Assembly: GCA_037447655.1 (NCBI GenBank)
Contig: JBBHKE010001871.1
Coordinates: 234,518-257,136, forward strand
DNA from: Zygnema cylindricum
Taxonomy: Eukaryota; Streptophyta; Zygnematophyceae; Zygnematales; Zygnemataceae
DNA length: 22,619 bases
Direction: 5' to 3'
Shown here: positions 1 to 7,502 of the stretch, piece after piece
How the letters are laid out: each line of letters begins with the position of its first letter
How positions within the stretch are numbered: position 1 is the first letter of the stretch
Notes under the pieces: model-generated
What the model was told of the DNA's origin: nothing
The model's input: only the letters and a program-made list of their open reading frames with translations
Databases searched by the model: none
Program-made: the position numbers and the translations under genes

Positions 1-1342
1 CAATCGCTATTTTGCTCAACAATGGATTTAATGTGTTTAACAATCAGTGGTAACAATTCTTGTTATCGCTATCAGTTTTTGTTATTTAGGTAACAATTCT
101 TGTTATCGCTAATAGTTTGTGAAGTTAGGTAACAATTCTTGTTATTGCTAACAGTTTGTGTAATTTAGGTAACAATTCTTGTTATAGCTAACATTTTTTG
201 TAATTTAGGTGACAATTCTTGTTATTGCTTACAGTTTGTGAAGTTAGGTAACAATTATTGTTTTCGCTAACCGTTTGAGTAATTTAGGAAACAAACCTTC
301 TAATCGCTAACAGTTTGTAAAGTTAGGTAACAATTCTTGTTATGACTAACAATTTGTGTAATTTAGGTAACAACTCGTTTTATCGCTAACAGTTTTTGTT
401 ATTTAGGTAACAATTCTTGTTATCACTAACAGTTTGTGTAATTTAGGTAACAATTCTGGTTATCGCTAACAGTTTGTGTAATTTAGGTAACAATTATTTT
501 TATTGCTAACAATTTTTGTAATTTAGGTAACAATTCTTGTTATCGCTAACATTTTTTGTAATTTAGGTAACAATTTCTTATTATCGCTAACCGTTTGTGA
601 AGTTAGGTAACAATTCTTGTTATTGCTAATAGTTTGTGTAATTTAGGTAACAATTCTTGTTATCGCTAACATTTTTTGTAATTTAGGTAACAATTCTTAT
701 TATCGCTAACCGTTTGTGAAGTTAGGTGACAATTTTTGTTATCGCTAACAGCTTGTGTAATTAAGGTAACAATTCTTGTTATCGCTAACAGTTTGTGAAG
801 TTAGGTATCAATTCTTGTTATCGCTAACAGTTTGTGTAATTTAGGTAACAACTCTTATTATCGCTAAGAGTTTGTGTAATTTAGGTAACAACTCTTATTA
901 TCGCTAACAGTTTGTGTAATTTAGGTAACAATTCTTGTTATCGCTATGAATTTTTGTAATTTAGTTAACAATTCTTGTTATTGCTAACAATTTTAGTAAT
1001 TTAGATAACAATTCTTGTTATCCCTAACAGTTTTTGTAATTTAGGTAACAATTCTTATTATGGCTAACAGTTTGTGAAGTTAAGAAACAATTCTTGTTAT
1101 CGATAACAATTTGTGTAATTTAGGTAACAATTCTTGTTATCACTAACAGCTTTTGTAATTTAGGTAACAATTCTTATTATCGCTAACACTTTGTGAAGTT
1201 AGGTAACAATTCTTGTTATCGCTAACTGTTTGTGTAATTTAGGTAACAATTCTTGTTATCGCTAACAGTTTTTGTAATTTAGGTAACAATTCTTGTTATC
1301 GCTAACGGTTAGTGAAGTTAGGTAACAATTCTTGTTATCTAT
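1..1342 (-). repeat. 40-bp satellite array, left arm (minus orientation)
   Basis: Tandem 40-bp monomers, read here as the reverse complement of the unit used downstream. On the plus strand each unit shows a TTTAGGTAACAATTCTTGTT block followed by ATCGCTAACAGTTTG. The first ~50 bases match the monomer poorly and may be an eroded array edge. A diagnostic 39-bp variant, with GTGAAGTTAGG in place of GTGTAATTTAGG, recurs at about 121, 240, 318, 599, 718, 797, 1077, 1196 and 1315. Those spacings (3, 2, 7, 3, 2, 7, 3, 3 monomers) point to a 12-monomer higher-order repeat of about 478 bp. No coding potential is seen. Confidence 0.95.
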
Positions 1343-1497
1343 GAGTTTATGTTGAGGGCAATTCTTGTATTTAATGGTTTTGAAGTTAGGTGACATTTTG
1401 GTTGCGCTAATTTAGGGAACAAATTCTTATCATAACAATATTTGATTTTGGTATGCTGTTATTAAAGGTTTTAAAAGTTAATTAACAATTTTTGTGA
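1343..1497 (-). repeat. Eroded satellite left of the GC-rich insert
   Basis: Satellite fragments such as GAAGTTAGGTGACA and TTAGGGAACAA are still recognisable, but the 40-bp phase is lost through many small deletions and substitutions. Divergence is clearly higher than in the array before 1343. Nothing else is visible here. Confidence 0.7.
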
Positions 1498-1501
1498 TTC
1501 C

Positions 1502-1543
1502 GGGATAGCGATTTGGTATGTCCCATCTAGGGAAAAGTGGGCC
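1502..1543. repeat. Direct repeat copy 1 at the edge of the GC-rich insert
   Basis: Aligns with 1751-1782 after small gaps. Shared pieces on the plus strand, in order, are GGG, GAT(T), TATGT, CAT, GGGAAA and GTGNGCC. The two copies lie about 239-249 bp apart. Confidence 0.55.
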
Positions 1544-1550
1544 GACCCGG

Positions 1551-1561
1551 GGGCTCGAACA
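1551..1561 (-). promoter_or_regulatory. Pol III B-box-like motif
   Basis: The minus strand reads TGTTCGAGCCC, matching the B-box consensus GGTTCGANNCC at 10 of 11 positions. It lies downstream of the A-box-like motif at tRNA-like spacing. Confidence 0.5.
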
Positions 1562-1597
1562 CGACCTCGAAACTTTGTCCGCCGGGCATGGCTGCCA

Positions 1598-1608
1598 CCG
1601 TACCACCA
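1598..1608 (-). promoter_or_regulatory. Pol III A-box-like motif
   Basis: The minus strand reads TGGTGGTACGG, matching TRGYNNARYGG at 10 of 11 positions. A paired B box lies 36 bases downstream, which makes chance less likely than for either box alone. Confidence 0.45.
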
Positions 1609-1750
1609 GCTTTGGCGTCCGACGGTTTCTTTGGGATTTGAGGTGACATTCCGCATTCGCCCGTATTCCAGCCTACGTGCCGATCAACCTCCGCCGGGTA
1701 GGTCCATACCTCGCCATCCGTGGAAACAGATACCATGTTGATTCGTGAAA

Positions 1751-1782
1751 GGGATTGATATGTCATACCGGGAAAGTGAGCC
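1751..1782. repeat. Direct repeat copy 2 at the edge of the GC-rich insert
   Basis: Shorter relative of 1502-1543. On the minus strand it reads GGCTCACTTTCCCGG, against GGCCCACTTTTCCCT in the other copy. Together the copies bracket the insert. Confidence 0.55.
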
Positions 1783-1783
1783 T

Positions 1784-1989
1784 GTGTAATTTAGGGTAAC
1801 AATTATTTTATCGCATATGATTTTTGTAATTTAGGTAGCAATTCTTGTATCATTGCCATTTGTGTAATTTAGAAATGATTTTGTTATCGTTAATGGTTTT
1901 GCTAGGCAATATTTGTTATACTTATGATTTGTACTGAAGTAACTAACGGCAGGCTATTTGTAATTACAACAATTTTGTTATTGCTACGT
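1784..1989 (-). repeat. Eroded satellite right of the GC-rich insert
   Basis: Begins TGTGTAATTTAGGGTAACAA and so resumes the satellite directly after the insert. It then loses register, with indels through about 1985. No other element is recognisable. Confidence 0.7.
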
Positions 1990-2369
1990 TTGTGTAATTT
2001 AGGTAACAATTCTTGTTATCGCTAACAGGTATTGTAATTTAGGTAACAATTCTTATTATCGCTAACAGTTTGTGAAGTTAGGTTAAAATTCTTGTTATCG
2101 CTAACAATTTGTGTAATTTAGGTAACAATTCTTGTTATCGCTAACAGTTTGTGTAATTTAGGGAACAAGTCTTGTTATCTCTAACTGTTTTTGTAATTTA
2201 GGTAACAACTCTTGTTATCGCTAACAGTTTGTGAAGTTAGGTAGAAAATATTGTTATCGTTAACAGTTTGTGTAATTTGGGTAAAAAATCTTGTTATCGC
2301 TAACATTTGTTTGTAATTTAGGTAACAACTCTTGTTATCGCTAACAGATTTTGTAATTTAGGTAACAAT
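1990..2369 (-). repeat. 40-bp satellite, inner part of left arm
   Basis: About 9-10 well-phased minus-orientation monomers, ending abruptly after GGTAACAAT. The GAAGTTAGG variant recurs at about 2071 and 2230, which links this segment to 50-1342 rather than to the plus-orientation arm. Confidence 0.93.
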
Positions 2370-2430
2370 GAACAATAGATTTTTTTCTGTAATGAATTAG
2401 TTGTTTAGTGTTGAGAATGTGGTTTATGAC

Positions 2431-2451
2431 ATACCTTCAGTACACAGGTAT
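2431..2451. repeat. Short inverted repeat in the core
   Basis: ATACCT and AGGTAT are separated by 9 bases, giving a 6-bp stem. It could be chance in AT-rich DNA. Confidence 0.35.
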
Positions 2452-2483
2452 ACTCACAGTATTTGTTGTGTTATAATGTTATA

Positions 2484-2508
2484 TGTACGGCTGGAAAGCC
2501 TCCGTACA
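2484..2508. repeat. Hairpin-forming inverted repeat in the core
   Basis: TGTACGG and CCGTACA form a perfect 7-bp stem around 11 bases. An alternative fold pairs TGTAC with GTACA and GGCT with AGCC around a GGAA loop. It is the most GC-rich spot of the core. A terminator, a structured RNA and a footprint of an excised element are all possible; none is shown. Confidence 0.5.
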
Positions 2509-2787
2509 GCTTATTGTAGTTTTGGTGTATAGAAAAAGGACTTAGTGAATTTGATTCATTAGGAACAAATGATATGAAAATTGTGCACTCAGTTTTATGT
2601 AATTTCATTTCTGTTTATCTCACATATCTATAAGCGGAATTCATTGAAATTTTGTGTGTGTGTTCTTTGTATGGTATCTACAGTCTCGTATATATTTAAA
2701 ACGATTGAAAGGGTTTTCTGAAAGTTATAGTCTGTCGAAGTTGCAGTTCAGCCATCAGTATTTGTGGAAGGTTCCTCTTTTGATTTG

Positions 2788-4172
2788 TAATTACACAAAC
2801 AGTTAGCGATAACAGAAATTGTTACCTATATTACACAAAGTGTGAGCGATAACAAGAATTGTTACCTAAATTACAGAAACAGTTAGCGATAACAGGAATT
2901 GTTACCTAAATTTCACAAACTGTTAGCGATAATAAGAATTCTTACCTAAATTACACAAACATTAGCGATAACAGGAATTTTTACCTAAATTACACAAACT
3001 GTTAGCAATAACAAGAAATGTTACCTAAATTACACAAACAATTAGCAATAACAACAATTGATACCTAAATTACACAAACAGTTAGCGATAACACAAATTG
3101 TTACCTAAATTACAAAAACAGATAGCGATATCAAGAATTGTTACCTATATTACACAAACTTTTAGCGATAACAAGAATTGTTGCCTAAATTACACAAATA
3201 GTAACCGATGACAGGAATCGCTACCTAAATTACACAATTTGTTAGCAATAACAATAAAAACTACCTAAATTACACAAATAGTTAGCAAAAACAGGAATTG
3301 TTACCTAAATTACACAAATTGTTAGCGATAACAAAAATTGTTACCTAAATCCCACAAACAGTTAGCGATAACAAAAATTGTTACCTAAATTACACAATTA
3401 GTTAGCGATAACAGGAATTGTTACCTAAATTACACAAACAGCTAGCGATAACACGAATTATTACCTAAATTACACAAACTGTTAGCGATAACACGAATTG
3501 TTACCTAAATTACACAAATAGTTAGCGATAACATGAATTGCTACCTAAATTACACAATTTGTTAGTAATAACAAGAATTGCTACCTAAATTACACAAACA
3601 GTTAGCGATAACACGAATTGTTACCTAAATTACACAAACAATTAGCGATAACAATAATTGTTACCTAAATTACAGAAATAGTTAGCGATAACGGGAATTG
3701 TTACCTAAATTACACAAACTGTTAAGGATAACAATAATTGTTACCTAAATTCCACAAACAGTTAGCGATAACAAGAATTGTTACCTATATTACACAAACA
3801 ATTAGCGATAACAGGAATTGTTACCTAAATTACACAAATTGTTAGTGATAACAAGAATTGTTACCTAAATTACACAAACACTTAGCGATAACAATTATTG
3901 TTACCTAAATTACACAAACAGTTAGCGATAACAGGAATTGTTATTTAAATTACACAAACTGTTAGTGATAACAAGAATTGTTACCTAAATTACACAAACA
4001 ATTAGAGATAACAAGAATTGTTACCTAAGTTACACAAACAGTTAGCAATAACATGAATTCATACCTAAATCTCACAAACTGTTAGCGATAACAATTTTTT
4101 TTACCTAAATTACACAAATAGTTAGCGATAACAGGAATTGCTACCTAAATTACACAAACAGTTAGCGATAAC
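2788..4172 (+). repeat. 40-bp satellite array, right arm (plus orientation)
   Basis: Thirty-five plus-orientation monomers in near-perfect 40-bp register, with key blocks TTAGCGATAACA and GAATTGTTACCTAAATTACA. CAGGAATTG variants are frequent. An AAATAGTTAGC...GCTAC unit followed by ACAATTTGTTAG occurs twice, 8 monomers apart (near 3200 and 3520). The block lacks the TTTCC...CGG, GCGCTTACA and CTTAAACTACAC variants that fill the array after the copia element. It ends at GCGATAAC, where the retrotransposon begins. Confidence 0.96.
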
Positions 4173-4451
4173 TATTGAAAAGTAAGCTTTAGTAAGTCTT
4201 AGAAATTTGAGTATAGGACTTAGAATATTTTTGGAACACCAACTATTAAATATTCACCAAATTTAGTGTGGATTTTTTGGTAGTATCTACACGAATTGAT
4301 ATCTTTAAGTTAATTAGTGTGTAGGGCCTCCAATGAATGTAAAGGTTATAAGAATCACCCGGATTTTTAGGGTGTAGATATTGTTAGTGGACAATTTTTC
4401 TCCAAACACTTAGATTTTTGTTAGTAGGGTGTTTGGTGAACCATGTACATA

Positions 4452-4492
4452 CGTTTTAGATGTTTTCTAGATCTTTTAGATGTAATCTATAT
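4452..4492 (+). repeat. Tandem ~20-bp repeat in LTR/leader
   Basis: Two imperfect copies, each built around TTTTAGATGT and then TCTAGAT or TCTATAT, with a third partial CTTTTGTG. Such short tandem repeats often act as enhancer or promoter elements in LTRs. The role here is inference. Confidence 0.5.
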
Positions 4493-4515
4493 CTTTTGTG
4501 TACATAATTCAATTA

Positions 4516-4529
4516 GAATTGATCAATTC
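4516..4529. repeat. Perfect 14-bp palindrome
   Basis: GAATTGATCAATTC equals its own reverse complement. It lies in the candidate LTR, downstream of the tandem repeats. Confidence 0.6.
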
Positions 4530-4729
4530 AACACACAATGTACATTCTACACAAGAATTAAGAAAATAAGAGCACTAAGTGCAGTTTAAGGTGTTTTATG
4601 CTCTATTGTCTCTAATTTGCTTGTAGTACATGTTTGTTTGGTTGAAATACCTCTTTTGTTTGGAGTTACATATCTTACACTATAGATCTAGTCTTCTAAG
4701 CATATCTCTTTGGGTTTGCTTCTGCTAAC

Positions 4730-5125
4730 ATGTCTGATAATGGCTCAGCTCATATTGCAAGTGCTCCTATTAACCCTAGTGCTCCACCTGCTCCTGCTGG
4801 TGCAAGTGTGACTCCTAGTGGGAGTGGATCACAACCGAGTCTTAATGCCCATGACCTTCAACAAGTTATGGGCCCACGGCCCAAATTGCCTATTTTTGAC
4901 GGAACTGACTACTTATACTGGGAAGATATGTTGAGTTCATATTTCGAGGAGAGGGACTTGTCACCTATTGTGGAAGGAACAGCGGATGTGACTGTGATGG
5001 ATTGGAGAAAGAAGAATCTCCACTGCCTCAACGTCTTGAAGCAATCAATGACAAAAGACTTGGTAATATCGTATCTTAAGATGAAGAAAGCCTCTGAAGT
5101 TTGGTTTAGTGTGCGTGTTATGTAA
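4730..5125 (+). pseudogene. gag: copia gag, N-terminal fragment
   Basis: 131 codons from the first ATG after the leader, ending in a premature TAA. Residues 1-45 are a low-complexity Ser/Ala/Pro/Gly stretch. From about residue 53 the sequence (KLPIFDGTDYLYWEDML) matches the start of the copia gag domain, where the Gag precursor assembles the virus-like particle in the cytoplasm. After the stop the same frame continues through 5126-5197 with three further TAG stops and joins the next fragment without a frameshift, so the break is due to substitutions. Confidence 0.85.
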
Positions 5126-5197
5126 GTTCAGCTAGATGTTACTGTCTAGACTAACATAGCTACTTAGATTTTTGAATTTTAGTATTTTGGAGGTAGT
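5126..5197 (+). pseudogene. gag: Stop-ridden stretch of gag
   Basis: The same reading frame as both neighbouring gag fragments is open here except for three TAG stops. It belongs to the Gag domain but is too eroded to describe further. Confidence 0.6.
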
Positions 5198-5971
5198 ATG
5201 TCAGATCATTGTCATGCTATGAAAAGGTTGTTTCTTCAGGGTACAAGTGCAGGTGGGGACTTTTCACCACCTTTGCAGGCTATGTTGTTGATGAGAACTT
5301 TGCCCGATGAATATAAGGGAGCCATAGATAGGCTTAGGACTATTCCACAGCGTCAATGGAACATAGCATTAGCAATTCAACTCATTTTGAGTGAAGAAGC
5401 TAACCAAATGTCACAAAGAGGTAGTAGTAAGTCTGTTCAGGCACTAGCTAACCAGTTTTCGCATTCTAAAATTGGCAGTTGCAGTGGTAGAGGTAGTGGT
5501 CATAGATGGTCACCATTAACCTGCTATTATTCTGATGTAAAAGCGCATGTGTTCAGAATGTGTCATGCTTACAAGAGAGCGAAAGCCACAGGAAATTTTC
5601 GCTCTGGTTGGGACGAAAGTCGGGATCCTTCTCAATCAGGTGGTCGACCAACTGCTCTTTTCAACGAACTTAAGAAGGAGGATGTAAGTAGCTTTCCTGA
5701 CAACAATGTAAAGAATTACTTTGCGATGGCACAAGCAACGGAAGGCGTGGAGGAAAACGAATGGATTATGGACTCCAGCGCATCTGCCCACATGTGCCGC
5801 AATTGCCATCTATTTGAGAGTATTCAATCTAATTCACCCATCAAAATTTATTTTAGTGATGATACCTTTGTTGAGTCAAAAGCAAAGGGGAGGGTGTCAC
5901 TTATGTTGAACATAGAGGCAAAAACCTGTGAAAAGGGTTTTGGAAGATGTGTTGCATATCCCAGCATTTAA
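5198..5971 (+). pseudogene. gag-pol: copia gag C-terminus, zinc knuckle and protease
   Basis: Residues 1-75 continue the Gag domain (for example LPDEYKGAIDRL). A zinc knuckle lies at 5522-5563, but the second cysteine of CX2CX4HX4C is serine, so RNA binding by it would be impaired. The aspartic protease follows at WIMDSSASAHMC. The catalytic Asp (5771-5773) is present, but the family's Asp-Ser/Thr-Gly triad reads DSS, with Ser in place of Gly. Homology leaves this frame near 5934 at a run AAGGG, where one base appears to be gained, so the last ~12 residues of the open frame are meaningless. The in-frame ATG is only an internal methionine. Confidence 0.85.
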
Positions 5972-6326
5972 AAGAAACTTTTTCTCTACGTCACTGGTAG
6001 AAAAGAAAGGTTTTAAAACTATATCTGAGAATGGAAAGAAAACAGTGATTAAGAATGGGAAAAAAATTGCAGAGGGATTTGCTGGTGGCAACAATTTGTA
6101 TCGGCTGAGTCTTGCAAATGATAATGACAATGATGTTATGTACTCAAGTGTAATCAGTGATTGTGATTTATGGCATGAACGTTTAGGACATGTGAATTAT
6201 GATAGATTAGAAAAGATGGTATATCAAAAAATGGTGGAAGGTGTAAAAATTAGTCAAAAACCAGCATCAAGTGTATGTGATGGTTGTGCAATGGGAAAAA
6301 TTCATAAGTTGCCTTTCCCTTCATAA
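5935..6326 (+). pseudogene. pol: copia protease end and integrase zinc-binding domain
   Basis: Continues pol one frame over from the preceding fragment; the open frame itself starts at 5928. VLHIPAFKRNFF is the conserved stretch after the protease. The integrase N-terminal HHCC zinc finger is intact, with His at 6174 and 6189 and Cys at 6276 and 6285 (H-X4-H-X28-C-X2-C, within WHERLGH and CDGCAMGK). This domain helps integrase multimerise and bind element ends. The frame closes with TAA at 6324-6326, inside the conserved linker that follows the zinc finger. Confidence 0.88.
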
Positions 6327-6604
6327 ATTGATCTTAGAAGTAACATGGTGCTAGAACTTATTTATTTAGATGTATGGGGGCTATCTAGGTATCCATCTGT
6401 GGAAGGTGCTAAGTTTATGCTTACCTTTACTGATGACTATAGTAGATTTACTACAGTTTTTTTTTTGAGAAGTTAGGATGAAGATTTCTCAAAATTTAAA
6501 AAGTATAAGCTTGGGTTGAGAATCTACATGAGAGAAAGATAGCGGGATTCAGATCTGATAATGGAGGGGAGTACATTTCTAATGAGTTTGCAGAATTCCT
6601 AAAA
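6327..6604 (+). pseudogene. pol: copia integrase catalytic core, broken part
   Basis: Integrase core sequence without a usable open frame. The first catalytic Asp is at 6369-6371 in LDVWG, followed by TFTDDYSRF. An in-frame TAG follows a run of nine T, near 6474. One base appears to be missing near 6510, which moves homology to the next frame. The second catalytic Asp is at 6557-6559 in FRSDNGGEY. Both Asp residues survive despite the breaks. Confidence 0.85.
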
Positions 6605-6793
6605 TTGCATGGAATCTCACGTCTACTAACTGTTCCTTATTCTCCGGAACAAAACAGTGTTTCAGAAAGGATGAATAGGACCATATCAGAGTGTGCTAGG
6701 ACAATGATGGCTGATATGGACATAGATTACAAATTTTGGGTAGAGGCTATGCATTGTGCAGCTTATGTGAGAAACAAGCTAGAAACAAAATAG
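6605..6793 (+). pseudogene. pol: copia integrase core, C-terminal part
   Basis: Carries the third catalytic residue, Glu at 6665-6667 in SERMNRT. It lies exactly 35 residues after the second Asp, giving the canonical D-X35-E spacing of retroviral-type integrases. The open frame begins at a chance internal ATG, and homology runs in from 6511 upstream. It ends at TAG in NKLETK. Between about 6786 and 6816 there is a small length change, and homology resumes in another frame. Confidence 0.87.
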
Positions 6794-7025
6794 GCTAAAA
6801 ACTAGGGCAATAAAAGATAAAACTCCTTATGAAATGTGGACAGGACACAAACTAGATGTAAGTCACTTCAAAGTGTTTGGAAGTAAGGTATTCTTGCTAG
6901 AAAATGATCCACAAAAATGGAAATTAGAGTCAAAAGGCATACCAAGTATATTTTTAGGGTATGATGATCATGCCAAGGGTTATAAAGTATATGACATTAA
7001 TAGAAATAGAGTTGTGGTAGCTTGA
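6794..7025 (+). pseudogene. pol: copia integrase C-terminal region
   Basis: From about 6816 the frame reads TPYEMWTGHK, then FKVFGSKVF and IFLGYDDHAKGYKVYD. This is the conserved 'FG...F(L/V)GY...KGY' region downstream of the copia integrase core, thought to bind DNA. The open frame from 6834 ends in TGA at 7023-7025, in a context where a CGA codon is expected, which fits a methylated-CpG transition. Confidence 0.83.
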
Positions 7026-7502
7026 AACATCATAGTGAAGGATGAGGGAAAAGGAGTAGATGTATTTAGTTAATGTAGCGATGAAAAGAAAAGTCGAATT
7101 GTTGATTATATCTTTTTAGAGGAAAATCCCATGTTTTTCAAGAATAATGTTGAAAATGCATCTAGTTTAGCTCAAAGTGACTTGCAATCATCTTCTCCAC
7201 CAGAAACATGAAGTGTTATGCCCGAAGGAGTTGCAGACTCTCCTTTACCTCAAACCGAAACTGAATCACAAGAAGAATCACATGTATCAAGGAGGAGGAC
7301 CCAATCATCTATACCAGCATCAAAATTTCCAGGTGGAGTGAGGCGAAGTGCGCGACTCATGGGAGAAAATGTAGCGTTTGCACACTCAGCACAAATAGAA
7401 GAGCCTCTAACGTTGACGAAAGCATTTTCGAGTATTGAAAGGGATCATTGGGTAGAAGCGGTCAATGAGGAAATGAAGTCTATCATGGAGGCCCAAACAT
7501 AG
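7026..7502 (+). pseudogene. pol: copia integrase-RT linker
   Basis: Same frame as the fragments on both sides, with stops TAA at 7071, TGA at 7209 and TAG at 7500. The stretch is hydrophilic and rich in Ser, Glu and Gln, typical of the variable linker. It then gives RRSARL and EEPLTLTKAFSS...HWVEAVNEEMKSI, the conserved lead-in to copia reverse transcriptase. Confidence 0.82.

Larger units (their letters stand above)
1498..1783 (-). mobile_element. GC-rich insert, candidate tRNA-derived SINE or small retroelement
   Basis: About 286 bp unlike the satellite and much richer in G+C. Read on the minus strand it holds an A-box match (10 of 11 bases of TRGYNNARYGG) and, 36 bases further on, a B-box match (10 of 11 of GGTTCGANNCC). 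That is the spacing of a tRNA-type internal pol III promoter, as in plant SINEs. A related ~32-42 bp sequence lies at both ends (1502-1543 and 1751-1782), so the insert may be a partial dimer or an element with terminal direct repeats. The promoter boxes sit in the last half of the minus-strand reading, which is unusual for a single SINE and fits a dimer better. No target-site duplication is clear because the flanking satellite is eroded. Short minus-strand open frames exist but have no recognisable product. Confidence 0.5.
2370..2787. other. Unique AT-rich core between inverted satellite arms
   Basis: About 418 bp with no satellite similarity and no reading frame that looks coding. It sits exactly where satellite orientation flips from minus to plus. 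It holds two short inverted repeats (2431-2451 and 2484-2508). I do not recognise it as a known element. It could be the remnant of whatever caused the inversion, or a host sequence from which the arms expanded. Confidence 0.75.
4173..4729 (+). other. 5' LTR/leader region of the copia element
   Basis: AT-rich non-coding sequence between satellite and gag. With no 3' LTR to compare, the boundaries are uncertain. One option is an LTR starting TG at 4175, right at the satellite junction. Another is 4382-4730, bounded by the inverted hexamers TGTTAG and CTAACA. I found no match to the usual initiator-methionine tRNA primer site. A tandem pair of ~20-bp repeats (4452-4492) and a 14-bp palindrome (4516-4529) lie inside and may be promoter-type elements. 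Confidence 0.6.
4382..4730 (+). repeat. Alternative LTR span (TGTTAG...CTAACA)
   Basis: The ends are a perfect 6-bp inverted repeat of the TG...CA kind that bounds LTRs, and 349 bp is a normal copia LTR length. Against it, the gag ATG would overlap the last base, no primer-binding site follows, and about 209 bp between satellite and TGTTAG would be unexplained. Confidence 0.25.

Noticed and set aside
1471-1766. Two minus-strand open frames (61 and 79 codons) over the GC-rich insert
   Set aside because: They overlap in different frames, cross into eroded satellite and show no recognisable domain. High GC lowers stop frequency, and the pol III boxes explain the region better.
1-2369. Telomeric repeat, since each monomer contains TTTAGG and a few TTTAGGG
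   Set aside because: One hexamer per 40 bp is not a telomere array. The match is short and AT-rich, so chance is sufficient.
2370-4381. Possible kinship of the core (GGACTTAG, TATCTACA) with 4173-4381
   Set aside because: Only isolated 8-mers match, without a consistent alignment. In AT-rich DNA this is expected by chance.
5721-6130. Small open frames at 5721-5909 (+) and 5897-6130 (-)
   Set aside because: They are shadows of the copia gag-pol frame, which carries the conserved motifs in this interval.
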